Assembly (NCBI GenBank): GCA_024699595.1
Contig: JAILPG010000153.1
Location: 1-18,025 of the forward strand
Length of the DNA: 18,025 bases
Source: Lachnospiraceae bacterium
GTDB lineage: Bacteria > Bacillota_A > Clostridia > Lachnospirales > Lachnospiraceae
Reading direction: 5' to 3'
The notes beneath the pieces are model-generated. The model did no database searches. It worked only from the letters and a program-made list of their open reading frames with translations, and was not told where the DNA came from. Position 1 is the stretch's first letter. Each line of letters begins with the position of its first letter. A program made the position numbers and the translations under genes. Positions 7,533-16,279 of this stretch are shown piece by piece.

Positions 7533-8501
7533 TATTATAATGATCAGTATCGCCTCGGTTCCAAACATGAGTCTGTTTGCCCGTTTTATATCTTCGTTTT
7601 CTATGTTCTTGTTATTGTCTCCGATGTATGGCTTGTTTACTAAGACTCCCCCGTAATATGAGTCCCCTCCGAGCTTTATCCTGAGCGCTCCCGCGCATGC
7701 ACTCTCCGTCTGAGCGGAATTCGGACTTTTGTGATTGAGTCTGTCCCTTCTCCATATCCTCAGGCAAGCTCCAGGATCATATACATCATCAAAGAGAGCA
7801 AGGATAGCCGATGCAGCTATCAAAAGTATCGCACTTAATCGTGAAGGTATGAAGTTAACGATATCATCAAGCCTTGCCGCTGCTCTTCCAAAGTATCTGT
7901 ACCTGTCATTGTTGTAGCCTATCATCGAATCCATAGTATTTATGGCTTTATAGAGCATGCCGCCAACAGGCCCTGCGATCGCAGTATACAAAAGCGGTGC
8001 TATCACTCCGTCTGAGGTGTTTTCTGCAACCGTCTCGACCGTAGCCCTTATCATTGCATTCTTATCAAGCCTGTCGGTATCGCGTCCGACTATCATCGAA
8101 AGATCGTATCTTGCCTTTTCTTCATCGTCGTTTTCAATGTCGTTGAATACCTTCATGCTCTCGTTATATAGACTCTTAGCGGCAAGGATATAGCATGTCA
8201 TTATCGCTTCGATCGCGGCTCCGAAATATCTGTTTAACATATATGAGAGTATCAGTATTGTTACAGTTGACATAACTGTGATAATACATACAGTAAAACA
8301 CGTAAATAAGCCGTTTTTTAACTCTTTTCTGTTATTTCTATTATTTGATGTTATGTTAAGCAGTTTCTTTTCAAGAAAGGTTATGAGCCTTCCGATCAAG
8401 CTCACAGGATGCCATATCCAGTGCGGATCTCCTATCAGAAGATCAAGAAGATATCCGCTGATCAATGCTATCAAATGTAAGATCAAGTACTCTTTCGCCA
8501 T
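7506..8501 (-). CDS. cbiB: Adenosylcobinamide-phosphate synthase
   Basis: CbiB is a membrane protein that joins aminopropanol phosphate to adenosylcobyric acid. The 331 residues have a hydrophobic N-terminus with the hallmark GYLLDLLIGDPHWIWHPV (16-33), then TVAENTSDGVIAPLLYTA and NTMDSMIGY, and a hydrophobic C-terminal helix. The ATG at 8501 lies inside cobC, giving a 59-nt overlap. The conserved DLLIGDPHW block lies at the very edge of the overlap and the leading ALISGYL lies within it, so a shorter start would remove family-conserved residues. The ribosome binding site is weak (GGAAA 12 nt upstream), which fits coupling to cobC translation. Confidence 0.95.
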   Translation of the reverse strand: MAKEYLILHLIALISGYLLDLLIGDPHWIWHPVSLIGRLITFLEKKLLNITSNNRNNRKELKNGLFTCFTVCIITVMSTVTILILSYMLNRYFGAAIEAIMTCYILAAKSLYNESMKVFNDIENDDEEKARYDLSMIVGRDTDRLDKNAMIRATVETVAENTSDGVIAPLLYTAIAGPVGGMLYKAINTMDSMIGYNNDRYRYFGRAAARLDDIVNFIPSRLSAILLIAASAILALFDDVYDPGACLRIWRRDRLNHKSPNSAQTESACAGALRIKLGGDSYYGGVLVNKPYIGDNNKNIENEDIKRANRLMFGTEAILIIIIVYIIVKIM

Positions 8502-9051
8502 CTGTTTCTATTTCCAATATATATCCGTCAAGGTTATTTACCTGAAAATCATAAAAATCTTTTCCGGTCAGGCTGCTCATTATGGCCATGATATTTCCGC
8601 CGTGACATACGATCACAACATTATCCGATATGCTTTTAATTATCGCTTCAAAAAAACCTTCTGCACTTCTTTTAATAAAATCCTCGATCCTCTCGCCACC
8701 GGGAAATCCAGATCTTCCGTTACTGTCTATAAAGAGCTGATATTTTTCATCATCCTTAAGCTCTAAGTAGTTCTTTCCTTCAAATGAGCCGAAATCGGTC
8801 TCCCTTAGATCTTCTATGATTTCTATATCTCTGTCATCAAACAGTATCTTTGCAGTCTGCATCGCTCTTTTCATTGGACTGCTAAAGATCAATGTACAAA
8901 CTCCCGCTATACTAAGTATCTGATCTTTTCTTTTTATGACTTCTTCTTTACCGGACAGCGAAAGCTCTTCATCGATCTTTGCACCGATATATCTTCTTTC
9001 ATCGTTTCCGGGCGTCTTGCCGTGTCTTATTAAAATACATCTTTTTTTCAT
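8443..9051 (-). CDS. cobC: Histidine phosphatase, probable alpha-ribazole phosphatase
   Basis: A 202-residue member of the histidine phosphatase superfamily with LIRHGKTPGN (phospho-acceptor His10), SSPMKRAMQTA, the acid ETDFGSFEG (E84) and VCHGGNI (His150). In this context it most likely removes the 5' phosphate of alpha-ribazole phosphate or cobalamin phosphate in the final lower-ligand step. The superfamily is broad and sequence alone does not fix the substrate; the assignment rests on its place between cobS and cbiB. It starts in the cobS stop (ATGA) and its last 59 nt are shared with cbiB. Confidence 0.88.
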   Translation of the reverse strand: MKKRCILIRHGKTPGNDERRYIGAKIDEELSLSGKEEVIKRKDQILSIAGVCTLIFSSPMKRAMQTAKILFDDRDIEIIEDLRETDFGSFEGKNYLELKDDEKYQLFIDSNGRSGFPGGERIEDFIKRSAEGFFEAIIKSISDNVVIVCHGGNIMAIMSSLTGKDFYDFQVNNLDGYILEIETDGERVLDLTFDSIDQRISS

Positions 9052-9815
9052 AGCAGCGTAATGAGTGCGAGTATGACGAAAGTGCTTGTTTCTGAAACGG
9101 TAACGAAATATCCGGCAGTATCACCGCTCACTCCCCCAAATTGCCTAAGCGTCATAGCTCTGTAATATAAAACAAACAAAATAAATGTGACAATGACAGC
9201 TGCAGCGATAAAAACATCAGTCAGTAACATGAGTACCACGGAAACAATGATCCATCCTATCAGTGCTGCTTTTACGCTGTTTTGATCTCCCGCTGTCTCG
9301 CTTTTAAGCATTCCGTCATTCTTTGACTTTTTAAAAGTGATCGAAGTGATCCCGCTTAAAGCCCTGCTGAGTACAAAAACAAGAGAAAAGATGATCAGTA
9401 TTCTGTTATCCATGCCGTCAAGTATCAGCCCTGCTGATGCGATCATGATCATTATCTGTGTGCCTAGACCGATAACCGCAAATGCGCCTATATGAGGATC
9501 TTTGAGTATCTCGATCTTCTTTTCCGGGCTCTGGTATGATCTTAATGCATCCTGAGTATCCATGTATCCGTCAAGATGAAATCCCCCGGTCACGATGATG
9601 GGGATCAGAACAGTAATGATCGTACGCACAAAAAGCGGAAGAAAGCAAAACAGATCAAAGCTGCTTGACAAAAGTATCAGACAGCCGATGATCACGCCGA
9701 CAAACGGAAAGAACATAAGGCTGTGAGCCATGTCGTCATCCTTCCATTCAAATCTCGGCATCGGTATTCTCGAATACATTGATAGCGATACCGCTATCCA
9801 TCTAAGTATCTTCAT
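9048..9815 (-). CDS. cobS: Adenosylcobinamide-GDP ribazoletransferase (cobalamin synthase)
   Basis: CobS is an integral membrane enzyme that attaches alpha-ribazole (or its phosphate) to adenosylcobinamide-GDP. The 255 residues are strongly hydrophobic with several membrane segments and carry the acidic motif GGFHLDGYMDTQDAL (77-91), KDPHIGAFAV (105-114) and GGVSGDTAGY near the C-terminus, all diagnostic of CobS. The N-terminal YSRIPMP matches the usual T/Y-R-IPxP. The gene overlaps the end of cobU by 14 nt and the start of cobC by 4 nt. Confidence 0.96.
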   Translation of the reverse strand: MKILRWIAVSLSMYSRIPMPRFEWKDDDMAHSLMFFPFVGVIIGCLILLSSSFDLFCFLPLFVRTIITVLIPIIVTGGFHLDGYMDTQDALRSYQSPEKKIEILKDPHIGAFAVIGLGTQIMIMIASAGLILDGMDNRILIIFSLVFVLSRALSGITSITFKKSKNDGMLKSETAGDQNSVKAALIGWIIVSVVLMLLTDVFIAAAVIVTFILFVLYYRAMTLRQFGGVSGDTAGYFVTVSETSTFVILALITLL

Positions 9816-10341
9816 TTCTTACATCCACAATCCTGTCGGCGATCTTTGTCAGCTTTTCATTTAAAAGATCGATAAGCTCAATGTAAAGCCTTGTCATCTC
9901 ATCACTCTCTTCACAACCCCTATATTCATTGGTCACTATAACAAGGTCCCTAACCTTTGCTGAGAGCTTTTTTATATCATTAAATATCTCATCCGTAAAT
10001 CTTTCCCTGTTGCATGCGTCGGGTTTACATAATTCTTTTTTGTCAATGTTTTCATACATCTCGTTGCCGACAAGATTCGCTATGCACTCAAGCAATACAC
10101 TGCTCTCTTTGGGTTCATCGATCATATCGAGTGCTCTGTCTATCCGGTAAGGAACTTCAAGAGTGATAAAGCCTTTGCCTTCTCTTTGCTTTCTGTGCTT
10201 TTCTATCCTCTCTTTGCCCGCTTCATCATATATGAGCATTGTCGCCAGATAATATCTTTTTTTGCCTGATGAGCTGCATGCGATGTTCTCTGCGATGAGC
10301 GATTTTCCGCTGTCAGGTCTTCCGATCACAAGTGTTATCAT
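9802..10341 (-). CDS. cobU: Adenosylcobinamide kinase / guanylyltransferase
   Basis: CobU phosphorylates adenosylcobinamide and transfers GMP to form adenosylcobinamide-GDP. The 179 residues start with a P-loop, LVIGRPDSGKS (4-14; the family form is usually GGARSGKS), followed by YYLATM and RIEKHRKQR with the His (residue 49) that corresponds to the GMP-accepting histidine of the family. The segment LECIANLVGNEMY replaces the common DCLTLWLTN form but keeps its layout, and VTNEYRG matches VSNEVG. The start overlaps the cobT stop (ATGA) and has a GAGAGG ribosome binding site 7 nt upstream. Confidence 0.93.
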   Translation of the reverse strand: MITLVIGRPDSGKSLIAENIACSSSGKKRYYLATMLIYDEAGKERIEKHRKQREGKGFITLEVPYRIDRALDMIDEPKESSVLLECIANLVGNEMYENIDKKELCKPDACNRERFTDEIFNDIKKLSAKVRDLVIVTNEYRGCEESDEMTRLYIELIDLLNEKLTKIADRIVDVRNEDT

Positions 10342-11417
10342 GTAAACCTCTCATATTCCTTTATTGTAGTATCGCCAAATCTTGTACCTGTCTTATAAAG
10401 CGACATCACCATATCAAGCATCGGCATGATTAGTACGGCGCCGGTTCCCTCTCCGAGGTTCATATCGGCATCTATAAGTGCCTTAAGTTTCATGTATCCA
10501 AGTACGAGTGCTGTCCCCTTTTCCTTACCCGTATGCGAGGCTATCATATACTCAGATACGCCGGGTATGATAAGGTTAGCACAGTATGCTGCAACAGCGC
10601 TTATAAAGCCGTCAATAACAACAGGGATCTTATATATTGCTCCCCCTATGAATACGCCGACAAGTCCCGCAATATCGAGTCCACCCACTTTAATGAGAGT
10701 ATTTAGAGCCTGCTCTCTGTCACCTGCCTTTTTATCGTACAGGTCATGATTTATCAATGAACTTCGAATGACCTTTATCTTATTCATCAACCCTTCATCG
10801 GAAAGGCCCGCTCCTTTTCCCGTAACAAGTACGGGATCCTTGCCGGTAAGAGCACACAGGACTGCAGTGCTCGTTGTAGTATTTCCTATTCCCATCTCGC
10901 CTGTAGCTATCAGGCCATAGCCTTTTTCTAAACACTCTTTTACAAGATCCATTCCGACTTTGATGGCTTCAAGGCACTGCTCTTTGCTCATTGCAGGCTC
11001 ATTAAGGATATTTCCCGTTCCGTTTGCTATCCTCTTGTCTATTATGCCTTTTATCTTTGTATTCGAATTTATCCCTATATCAACAGGGACCATATCCAGA
11101 GCATAATCAGCAGTCATGGTTCCGACGCTGCTTTGTCTCTTAGCCATAAGTGCGGCAACATCTGCCGTTACGCTCTGATCTGTCTGAGTGACATTTTCGC
11201 ATACGACACCGTTATCGGCGCACATGATAATCAATGCCTTTTTGCAGATATTGGGCATCTCTTTGCCCTGTATTGATGCTATCCTGCATACAAGCTCTTC
11301 GAGATCTCCAAGTCCGTCTATCGGTTTGGCTAATTTGTCCCATGACAGTTTTGTTCTTTTAAAGATCTCTTTATCTGGAGCGTCTATTCTTATATCAAAC
11401 AGTTCCTTGTCTGTCAT
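10338..11417 (-). CDS. cobT: Nicotinate-nucleotide-dimethylbenzimidazole phosphoribosyltransferase
   Basis: CobT activates the lower-ligand base to alpha-ribazole phosphate using nicotinate mononucleotide. The 359 residues match the family. Visible blocks are IDGLGDLE (33-40), MCADNGVV (65-72), ATGEMGIGNTTTSTA (171-185), VVIDGFISAVAA (266-277), SHTGKEKG (294-301) and LGEGTGAVL (321-329); Glu323 corresponds to the general-base glutamate. No gene for making dimethylbenzimidazole is in view, so the base may come from elsewhere in the genome or from neighbours. The start overlaps the cbiP stop (ATGA) with a GAGGGG ribosome binding site. Confidence 0.96.
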   Translation of the reverse strand: MTDKELFDIRIDAPDKEIFKRTKLSWDKLAKPIDGLGDLEELVCRIASIQGKEMPNICKKALIIMCADNGVVCENVTQTDQSVTADVAALMAKRQSSVGTMTADYALDMVPVDIGINSNTKIKGIIDKRIANGTGNILNEPAMSKEQCLEAIKVGMDLVKECLEKGYGLIATGEMGIGNTTTSTAVLCALTGKDPVLVTGKGAGLSDEGLMNKIKVIRSSLINHDLYDKKAGDREQALNTLIKVGGLDIAGLVGVFIGGAIYKIPVVIDGFISAVAAYCANLIIPGVSEYMIASHTGKEKGTALVLGYMKLKALIDADMNLGEGTGAVLIMPMLDMVMSLYKTGTRFGDTTIKEYERFT

Positions 11418-13720
11418 ACCTGCCCCTCATTAGATTTATGTAAACCAAGAATGTCATATATCATTTCAATATCAAGGCTCTCTCTTAAGACATCGGCCAG
11501 TCTGTCATACTGTGTTTCCTTAAATGATTTCTGATCCATTGCTTTTTTTAGATCTATGCTGATACCCTTCTTTTTTGCCAGAGTATCTATGATTCCTGTA
11601 AATATCTCTTTTGAGTCAAATATGCCGTGAATATAAGTTCCGTATATATTCTCGCAGAAATATCCCGTAGAGTCAGAAGTAAATTCTTTTAGGTCTTCAT
11701 AGGGAACGCTCTTTCCTGTATGTATCTCATAGCCGGATACATGGCATCCCTTTAAAGCTTTGAGATCTTTACCTGCATCAGTTACGCTTCCCTCAAAGAG
11801 AGTTCTTACCTTTTCCTTCTCCATTACCGTATCCACTGCTAGAAGATTTAAGCCTATGTCGCTCTTTCCCCCCTCGGTATCATACGGATCCGAGATATTC
11901 CTTCCAAGAATCTGATAGCCTCCGCATATGCCGAAGATGATCGTTCCGTTTTTATAAAGCTCTCTTATCTTATCTTCAAAGCCTTCTTCTCTTATCCACC
12001 TTAAGTCTCCTATCGTGTTCTTGGAGCCTGGTAGGATCATCATGTCAGGTTGACATAATTCTTCTGCTTTGGTCACATATCTTACTGAAACATCAGGGAT
12101 CTGATCAAATACATCAAAATCGGTAAAGTTTGCGATATGAGGAAGTTTTATTACAGCGATGTCTATCGCGCCATTGTGGTTTACATAAAGTTTTTCGGAC
12201 AGAGAATCCTCATCATCGATCCTTATATCCATATACGGAACGACACCGACAACGGGTGTATTTCCTTTTTCTTTGAGGATCCTTACTCCGTCGTCAAATA
12301 AAGCTCTGTCGCCGCGGAATTTATTGACAATCAGTCCTTTTACTCTTGATCGTTCCTCATCAGTTAAAAGGTCAATTGTTCCGATAAGCTGTGCAAACAC
12401 TCCTCCCCTGTCGATATCTCCGACAAGGATAACAGGAGCATCTATCATCTTTGCCAGTCCCATGTTGACTATATCATCGCTCTTTAGATTGAGTTCAACA
12501 GGCGAGCCTGCCCCTTCTACAATAATTATGTCAACCGTTTCTGAGAGCTTTTCATATGCTTTTTTAATCTCCGGAATGAGTTTTGTCTTGTATCTGAAAT
12601 AATCGGCAGCCTTCATATTTCCGACAGCTTTTCCGTTTACTATCACCTGTGAACCGACATCATCCGTAGGCTTTAAGAGTATCGGGTTCATGCATGAGAG
12701 AGGCCTAATTTTACAGCACTCTGCCTGAACAACCTGAGCTCTTCCCATCTCAAGTCCTTCTTCTGTCACATAGGAATTCAGTGCCATGTTCTGGGATTTA
12801 AAGGGTGCTACCCTGTATCCGTCCTGAGTGAGTATCCTGCACAGTCCGGCTGCGATGATGCTCTTTCCGGCATTTGACATCGTTCCCTGTATCATCAGGA
12901 CTTTAGCCTTGCCGGATTGTTTAAAGCTGCTGTCTATACAAGGCATGTCTTTGCTTTCATCAAGCCACAGTCTAGACCCTATCAGCGAGATATCGGCTCC
13001 CTCTATACCATAGAGCTTTCTGATGAAATCTTCCTTAAATATCTCTTTTGGTTTTCCGATCTTCTGTATCCTGTTATCTCCTATGGCTATGACAGTGTCT
13101 GATATCTGCATGGCTATATCGAGCTCATGCAGGCTCATTAATACAGCGATGTCATTTTGCTTTGCAAGCAGGCGAATCTTTTCGAGGATATCGAGCTTGT
13201 ATCTTATATCCAGATATGATGTAGGCTCGTCAAGGATGAGCACCTTCGGCTCCTGACAGATGGCACGCGCTAGCATTACTCTCTGTCTCTGACCGTCGCT
13301 TATGTTTGTAAACTGACACTCTTTAATATCTGACGTATCGGTCATCATGATCGCCTTGTCTACGATCTCTTTGTCGTGATCCGAGAGTATCCCCAGCATT
13401 CCCGTATAAGGATACCTTCCTGTCTCTATGACTTCACGGCATGTCATGCGTTCAGGCTTTATAGCTGTCGTCATCACCATGGACATCTTCTGAGCTATCT
13501 CATCCGCTTTCATATCACTCATATCCTTTGACGAAAGATATATGAGTCCTCCTCTTATATCAAGCAGACCGCTGACGCTTTTTAACAGTGTGGACTTGCC
13601 GCACCCGTTAGGACCTATGAGCGTGGTTATAGATCCCTGCTTTACAGAAAGCGAGATCTCTTTTATCAGGTCGCTGTCATATCCGATTGTAATATTTTTA
13701 GCTGATAATATGCTTTCCAC
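11414..13720 (-). CDS. cbiP: ABC transporter ATPase fused to cobyric acid synthase CbiP
   Basis: One 768-residue frame carries two complete proteins. Residues 1-255 are a FecE/BtuD-type ATPase: Walker A GPNGCGKST (36-44), signature ISDGQ (140-144; SDG in place of SGG), Walker B VLILDEP (160-166) and the H-loop His198. Residues about 272-765 are CbiP/CobQ, which amidates side chains b, d, e and g: P-loop QGTMSNAGKS (278-287), APFKSQNMALNSY, VEGAGSPVELNL, and a class I-like amidotransferase domain with nucleophile Cys599 in FGICGGYQ and His698 in YIHG. A short linker (about 240-270) joins them. There is no stop or shift at the joint. The start is GTG, 3 nt after the permease stop. The ATPase presumably serves the adjacent permease. 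Confidence 0.95.
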   Translation of the reverse strand: MESILSAKNITIGYDSDLIKEISLSVKQGSITTLIGPNGCGKSTLLKSVSGLLDIRGGLIYLSSKDMSDMKADEIAQKMSMVMTTAIKPERMTCREVIETGRYPYTGMLGILSDHDKEIVDKAIMMTDTSDIKECQFTNISDGQRQRVMLARAICQEPKVLILDEPTSYLDIRYKLDILEKIRLLAKQNDIAVLMSLHELDIAMQISDTVIAIGDNRIQKIGKPKEIFKEDFIRKLYGIEGADISLIGSRLWLDESKDMPCIDSSFKQSGKAKVLMIQGTMSNAGKSIIAAGLCRILTQDGYRVAPFKSQNMALNSYVTEEGLEMGRAQVVQAECCKIRPLSCMNPILLKPTDDVGSQVIVNGKAVGNMKAADYFRYKTKLIPEIKKAYEKLSETVDIIIVEGAGSPVELNLKSDDIVNMGLAKMIDAPVILVGDIDRGGVFAQLIGTIDLLTDEERSRVKGLIVNKFRGDRALFDDGVRILKEKGNTPVVGVVPYMDIRIDDEDSLSEKLYVNHNGAIDIAVIKLPHIANFTDFDVFDQIPDVSVRYVTKAEELCQPDMMILPGSKNTIGDLRWIREEGFEDKIRELYKNGTIIFGICGGYQILGRNISDPYDTEGGKSDIGLNLLAVDTVMEKEKVRTLFEGSVTDAGKDLKALKGCHVSGYEIHTGKSVPYEDLKEFTSDSTGYFCENIYGTYIHGIFDSKEIFTGIIDTLAKKKGISIDLKKAMDQKSFKETQYDRLADVLRESLDIEMIYDILGLHKSNEGQV

Positions 13721-13723
13721 TCT

Positions 13724-14734
13724 CTAATTCCTTCTATCTCTTCTCTTTATCATTATCATAATGACTACCGGTACTAAAAGCACTGCAGTCACCGAACTGA
13801 TGCTTACTTCGGTAGGTGCAAATATCGTTCTTGCGATCATGTCACAAAACAGTGTTACTATCGATCCTCCGAAAAATACTCCGGGTATCATGATCTTTGG
13901 ATCCGAAGTCTTTGTAATGGAGCCGATAAGATGCGGGACCGCGATACCCACAAAAGATATCGGACCTGCAAATGCTGTGACACATGCGGCAAGCAGGCTT
14001 GAGACAAGGATGAGTGCTACGCGCAGATAAGTTATGTTAACTCCCATCAGCTTTGCATACGATTCTCCGAGTCTGTAGGCTCCTATCGGTTTTGACATAA
14101 GAAATGCCGAAACAAGACATATCAGTATGATAAATGTCATGATCCTTATATCCTGCCAGTTCATGCCGGATAAGCTTCCCATTGACCAGTTATGAAGATT
14201 TACGATATTTGAATCATCCGCAAATGTTACTACAAGATCAGTTATCGCCGAGCATATATATCCGGTCATGATGCCGCATACGACAAGTATGCTCATGTTC
14301 TTTACCTTAACAGATATGACAAGAACAAAGCCCATGGCAAGCATAGCTCCGATAAATGCAGCGCTAACCATGCCCATTCCCGACATGTTGACTCCTCTGC
14401 TTAAAAGAAAGATCATCACGAGAGCGACCGTAAGCTTCGCACCCGAAGATATGCCAAGAACAAAAGGACCTACGATGGGATTTGAAAAGAATGTCTGCAA
14501 AAGATAGCCCGAAAGAGCAAGTCCGCCTCCGAGTATCATGGCTGACAGCGCCCTGGGCATACGTATGTTGTGGATTATGCTGTAGTTTAGAGGATCGCTT
14601 TCGCGCCACAATATTATGTTAACCAATTCTGAGCCGTCAACCTTTACACTGCCGAGCATTATGTTGGCAGCAAGCAGTACAAACATGAGTATTAAGATGA
14701 TTGCAAATGCTAAAAAGCACCTTTTTTTGCTCAT
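13724..14734 (-). CDS. FecCD/BtuC-family ABC permease
   Basis: A 336-residue, highly hydrophobic protein with about 9-10 membrane segments. The family blocks are present: IRMPRALSAMILGGGLALSGYLLQ spread over 57-80, NPIVGPFVLGISSGA (85-99) and FAGPISFVGIAVPHL in the second half, the coupling region that contacts the ATPase. The family imports siderophores, heme, corrinoids and related metal ligands. Position within a B12 operon and next to an ATPase fused to CbiP argues for a corrinoid, tetrapyrrole or cobalt ligand, but sequence does not set the substrate. A GAGG ribosome binding site lies 6 nt upstream of the ATG; the binding-protein gene ends 14 nt before it. Confidence 0.93.
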   Translation of the reverse strand: MSKKRCFLAFAIILILMFVLLAANIMLGSVKVDGSELVNIILWRESDPLNYSIIHNIRMPRALSAMILGGGLALSGYLLQTFFSNPIVGPFVLGISSGAKLTVALVMIFLLSRGVNMSGMGMVSAAFIGAMLAMGFVLVISVKVKNMSILVVCGIMTGYICSAITDLVVTFADDSNIVNLHNWSMGSLSGMNWQDIRIMTFIILICLVSAFLMSKPIGAYRLGESYAKLMGVNITYLRVALILVSSLLAACVTAFAGPISFVGIAVPHLIGSITKTSDPKIMIPGVFFGGSIVTLFCDMIARTIFAPTEVSISSVTAVLLVPVVIMIMIKRRDRRN

Positions 14735-14748
14735 ATATACCTCAACGA

Positions 14749-16275
14749 TCAGTCAAGCTTCTTAAGATAATGAAGATCGTTTTCCTTTCCGTTAAAGACT
14801 GAGTTAAGATCGTTCATAAACTCAGCCATGCCGGTCGTCTGCTGAAACAGATCCCTGTCAGTACAATAGACTTCATTTTCCTTTACAGCCTTAAAATCAG
14901 CAAACAGAGCATCCTTTGAAACAAGCTCGTCAACCGAGCCTATCTCTCCCGCTATCGTGCTGTTATATATGATTATATCAGCATTGCAGGCATTAGAATA
15001 GAAATCCTCCATCTGCATGTTCATTGTGGAAAGTGAATTATCGGCACTGATCAAATCATCGTCTATTATATAGTTGCCGCCGGCCAGATCTATCATCGTT
15101 GATATGTAGTCCCCCGGCTTTCTTACATTTATAAGTCCCGATGTGGTCACGTAAAAGAAAGCGACTGTCACATCCGCATCGGCTGATTCCATCACGGGTT
15201 CTATCTTTGAAAGCTGCTCTTCAAAGTAGTCATCTGCTTTATCTTCAGCGCCAAAGAGTATGCCGTAGAGTTTGATCCATTCAAGTCTTCCGAGAGGATG
15301 CTCTTCATAGCTTGATGTTTCGACAAGTACAGGAATACCAAGTTCCTCAAGCTTTTCCTTCACTTCAGGTTCGTGATAGATCATGGTGTTTTCTATCGCA
15401 AGATTACAGCCTTTGGAAAGAATAAGCTCATAATCAGGCGCCCTGTATTTTCCGGCATAGAGGATCTTTTTATCACTCATGGCTTTTTTTGCTTCATCTA
15501 TGCTCCAGTCGTTAGCTTGTGTTCCTGAAAGAGCGATATAATCAAGACTATCAAGCCTGCAGACAAAGTCCATTACGGATGTTGAAACAAGATATGTCTT
15601 ATCAAGAGGCTGTTTTAAAACTATCATTCCATCCGGCAGATCATCCGGTACATCCGCTCCTTCAGGTACTATCAGATAATCCCCCGAACCGGCTATGCTA
15701 ACTACTCTGTACTGACCAAATTCACTCACACTGAAGCGCGTGGCATATTTAAGCTTAAGCTCGCCGCTTATTTTTATCCCGCTAAGCGTATCAGCGTTAA
15801 ATAAAGATGTCTGCTGCATGATACTGATATCAGCTTCAGCCTCAGCCTCTGTTGTATTCCAAAAGATCGTATACTCGATCTCATGAGGCGTACTCATGGC
15901 TGTGGTATCGCCTATGACATCAAGCGGTTCATCGAGTGTTTTAACGGGGACGGTAAATGTCGATTCTCCTCCCGGATTCTCGTTGTCATATCTTACATTG
16001 TCTACCAGCATGTAGTCATAGTTTTTGCTGCTCCAGACAAGTATCGCGCTCATACGCCCGTCTTTTCTTACTATGGTCACCGGCGACTTGATATAAGCCT
16101 TTCCCGTTCCTCCTTCGAAAGTTATGTCAACCTCATATGTTGCATCTTTTTCCTCTTCAGTATTCTCCTGTTTTACAGAAGTAACCCCCTGTGAAGCACA
16201 GGAGGTTACAAATAGTAAACTGAATAATAAAACTGTTAAAACTATATGCTTTTTTATAGCTGTTTTAATTCTCAT
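14749..16275 (-). CDS. Substrate-binding lipoprotein with an extra N-terminal beta-rich domain
   Basis: The 508-residue product begins with a lipoprotein signal (hydrophobic 11-24, lipobox VTSC, Cys26) and is likely anchored outside the membrane. Residues about 45-145 form a beta-rich domain (DATYEVDITF, WSSKNYDYMLVDNVRY, TFTVPVKTLDEPLDVIG, STPHEIEYTIFW) of a kind I recall in clostridial iron or heme binding proteins and that loosely resembles NEAT domains. Residues about 178-500 form a TroA/FecB-type periplasmic-binding fold (DYIALSG, CNLAIENTMIYHE, LVETSSYEEHPLGRLEWIKL, AGGNYI). It should feed the permease downstream. The start has no clear Shine-Dalgarno sequence and lies 4 nt after the stop of the CbiK extension frame. 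Substrate is unknown. Confidence 0.9.
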   Translation of the reverse strand: MRIKTAIKKHIVLTVLLFSLLFVTSCASQGVTSVKQENTEEEKDATYEVDITFEGGTGKAYIKSPVTIVRKDGRMSAILVWSSKNYDYMLVDNVRYDNENPGGESTFTVPVKTLDEPLDVIGDTTAMSTPHEIEYTIFWNTTEAEAEADISIMQQTSLFNADTLSGIKISGELKLKYATRFSVSEFGQYRVVSIAGSGDYLIVPEGADVPDDLPDGMIVLKQPLDKTYLVSTSVMDFVCRLDSLDYIALSGTQANDWSIDEAKKAMSDKKILYAGKYRAPDYELILSKGCNLAIENTMIYHEPEVKEKLEELGIPVLVETSSYEEHPLGRLEWIKLYGILFGAEDKADDYFEEQLSKIEPVMESADADVTVAFFYVTTSGLINVRKPGDYISTMIDLAGGNYIIDDDLISADNSLSTMNMQMEDFYSNACNADIIIYNSTIAGEIGSVDELVSKDALFADFKAVKENEVYCTDRDLFQQTTGMAEFMNDLNSVFNGKENDLHYLKKLD

Positions 16276-16279
16276 ATGA

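Noticed and set aside
14364..14609. Minus-strand 81-residue frame inside the permease gene
   Set aside because: Lies wholly inside the permease gene in another frame, with Arg/Ser-rich low-information sequence and no ribosome binding site; a shadow frame.
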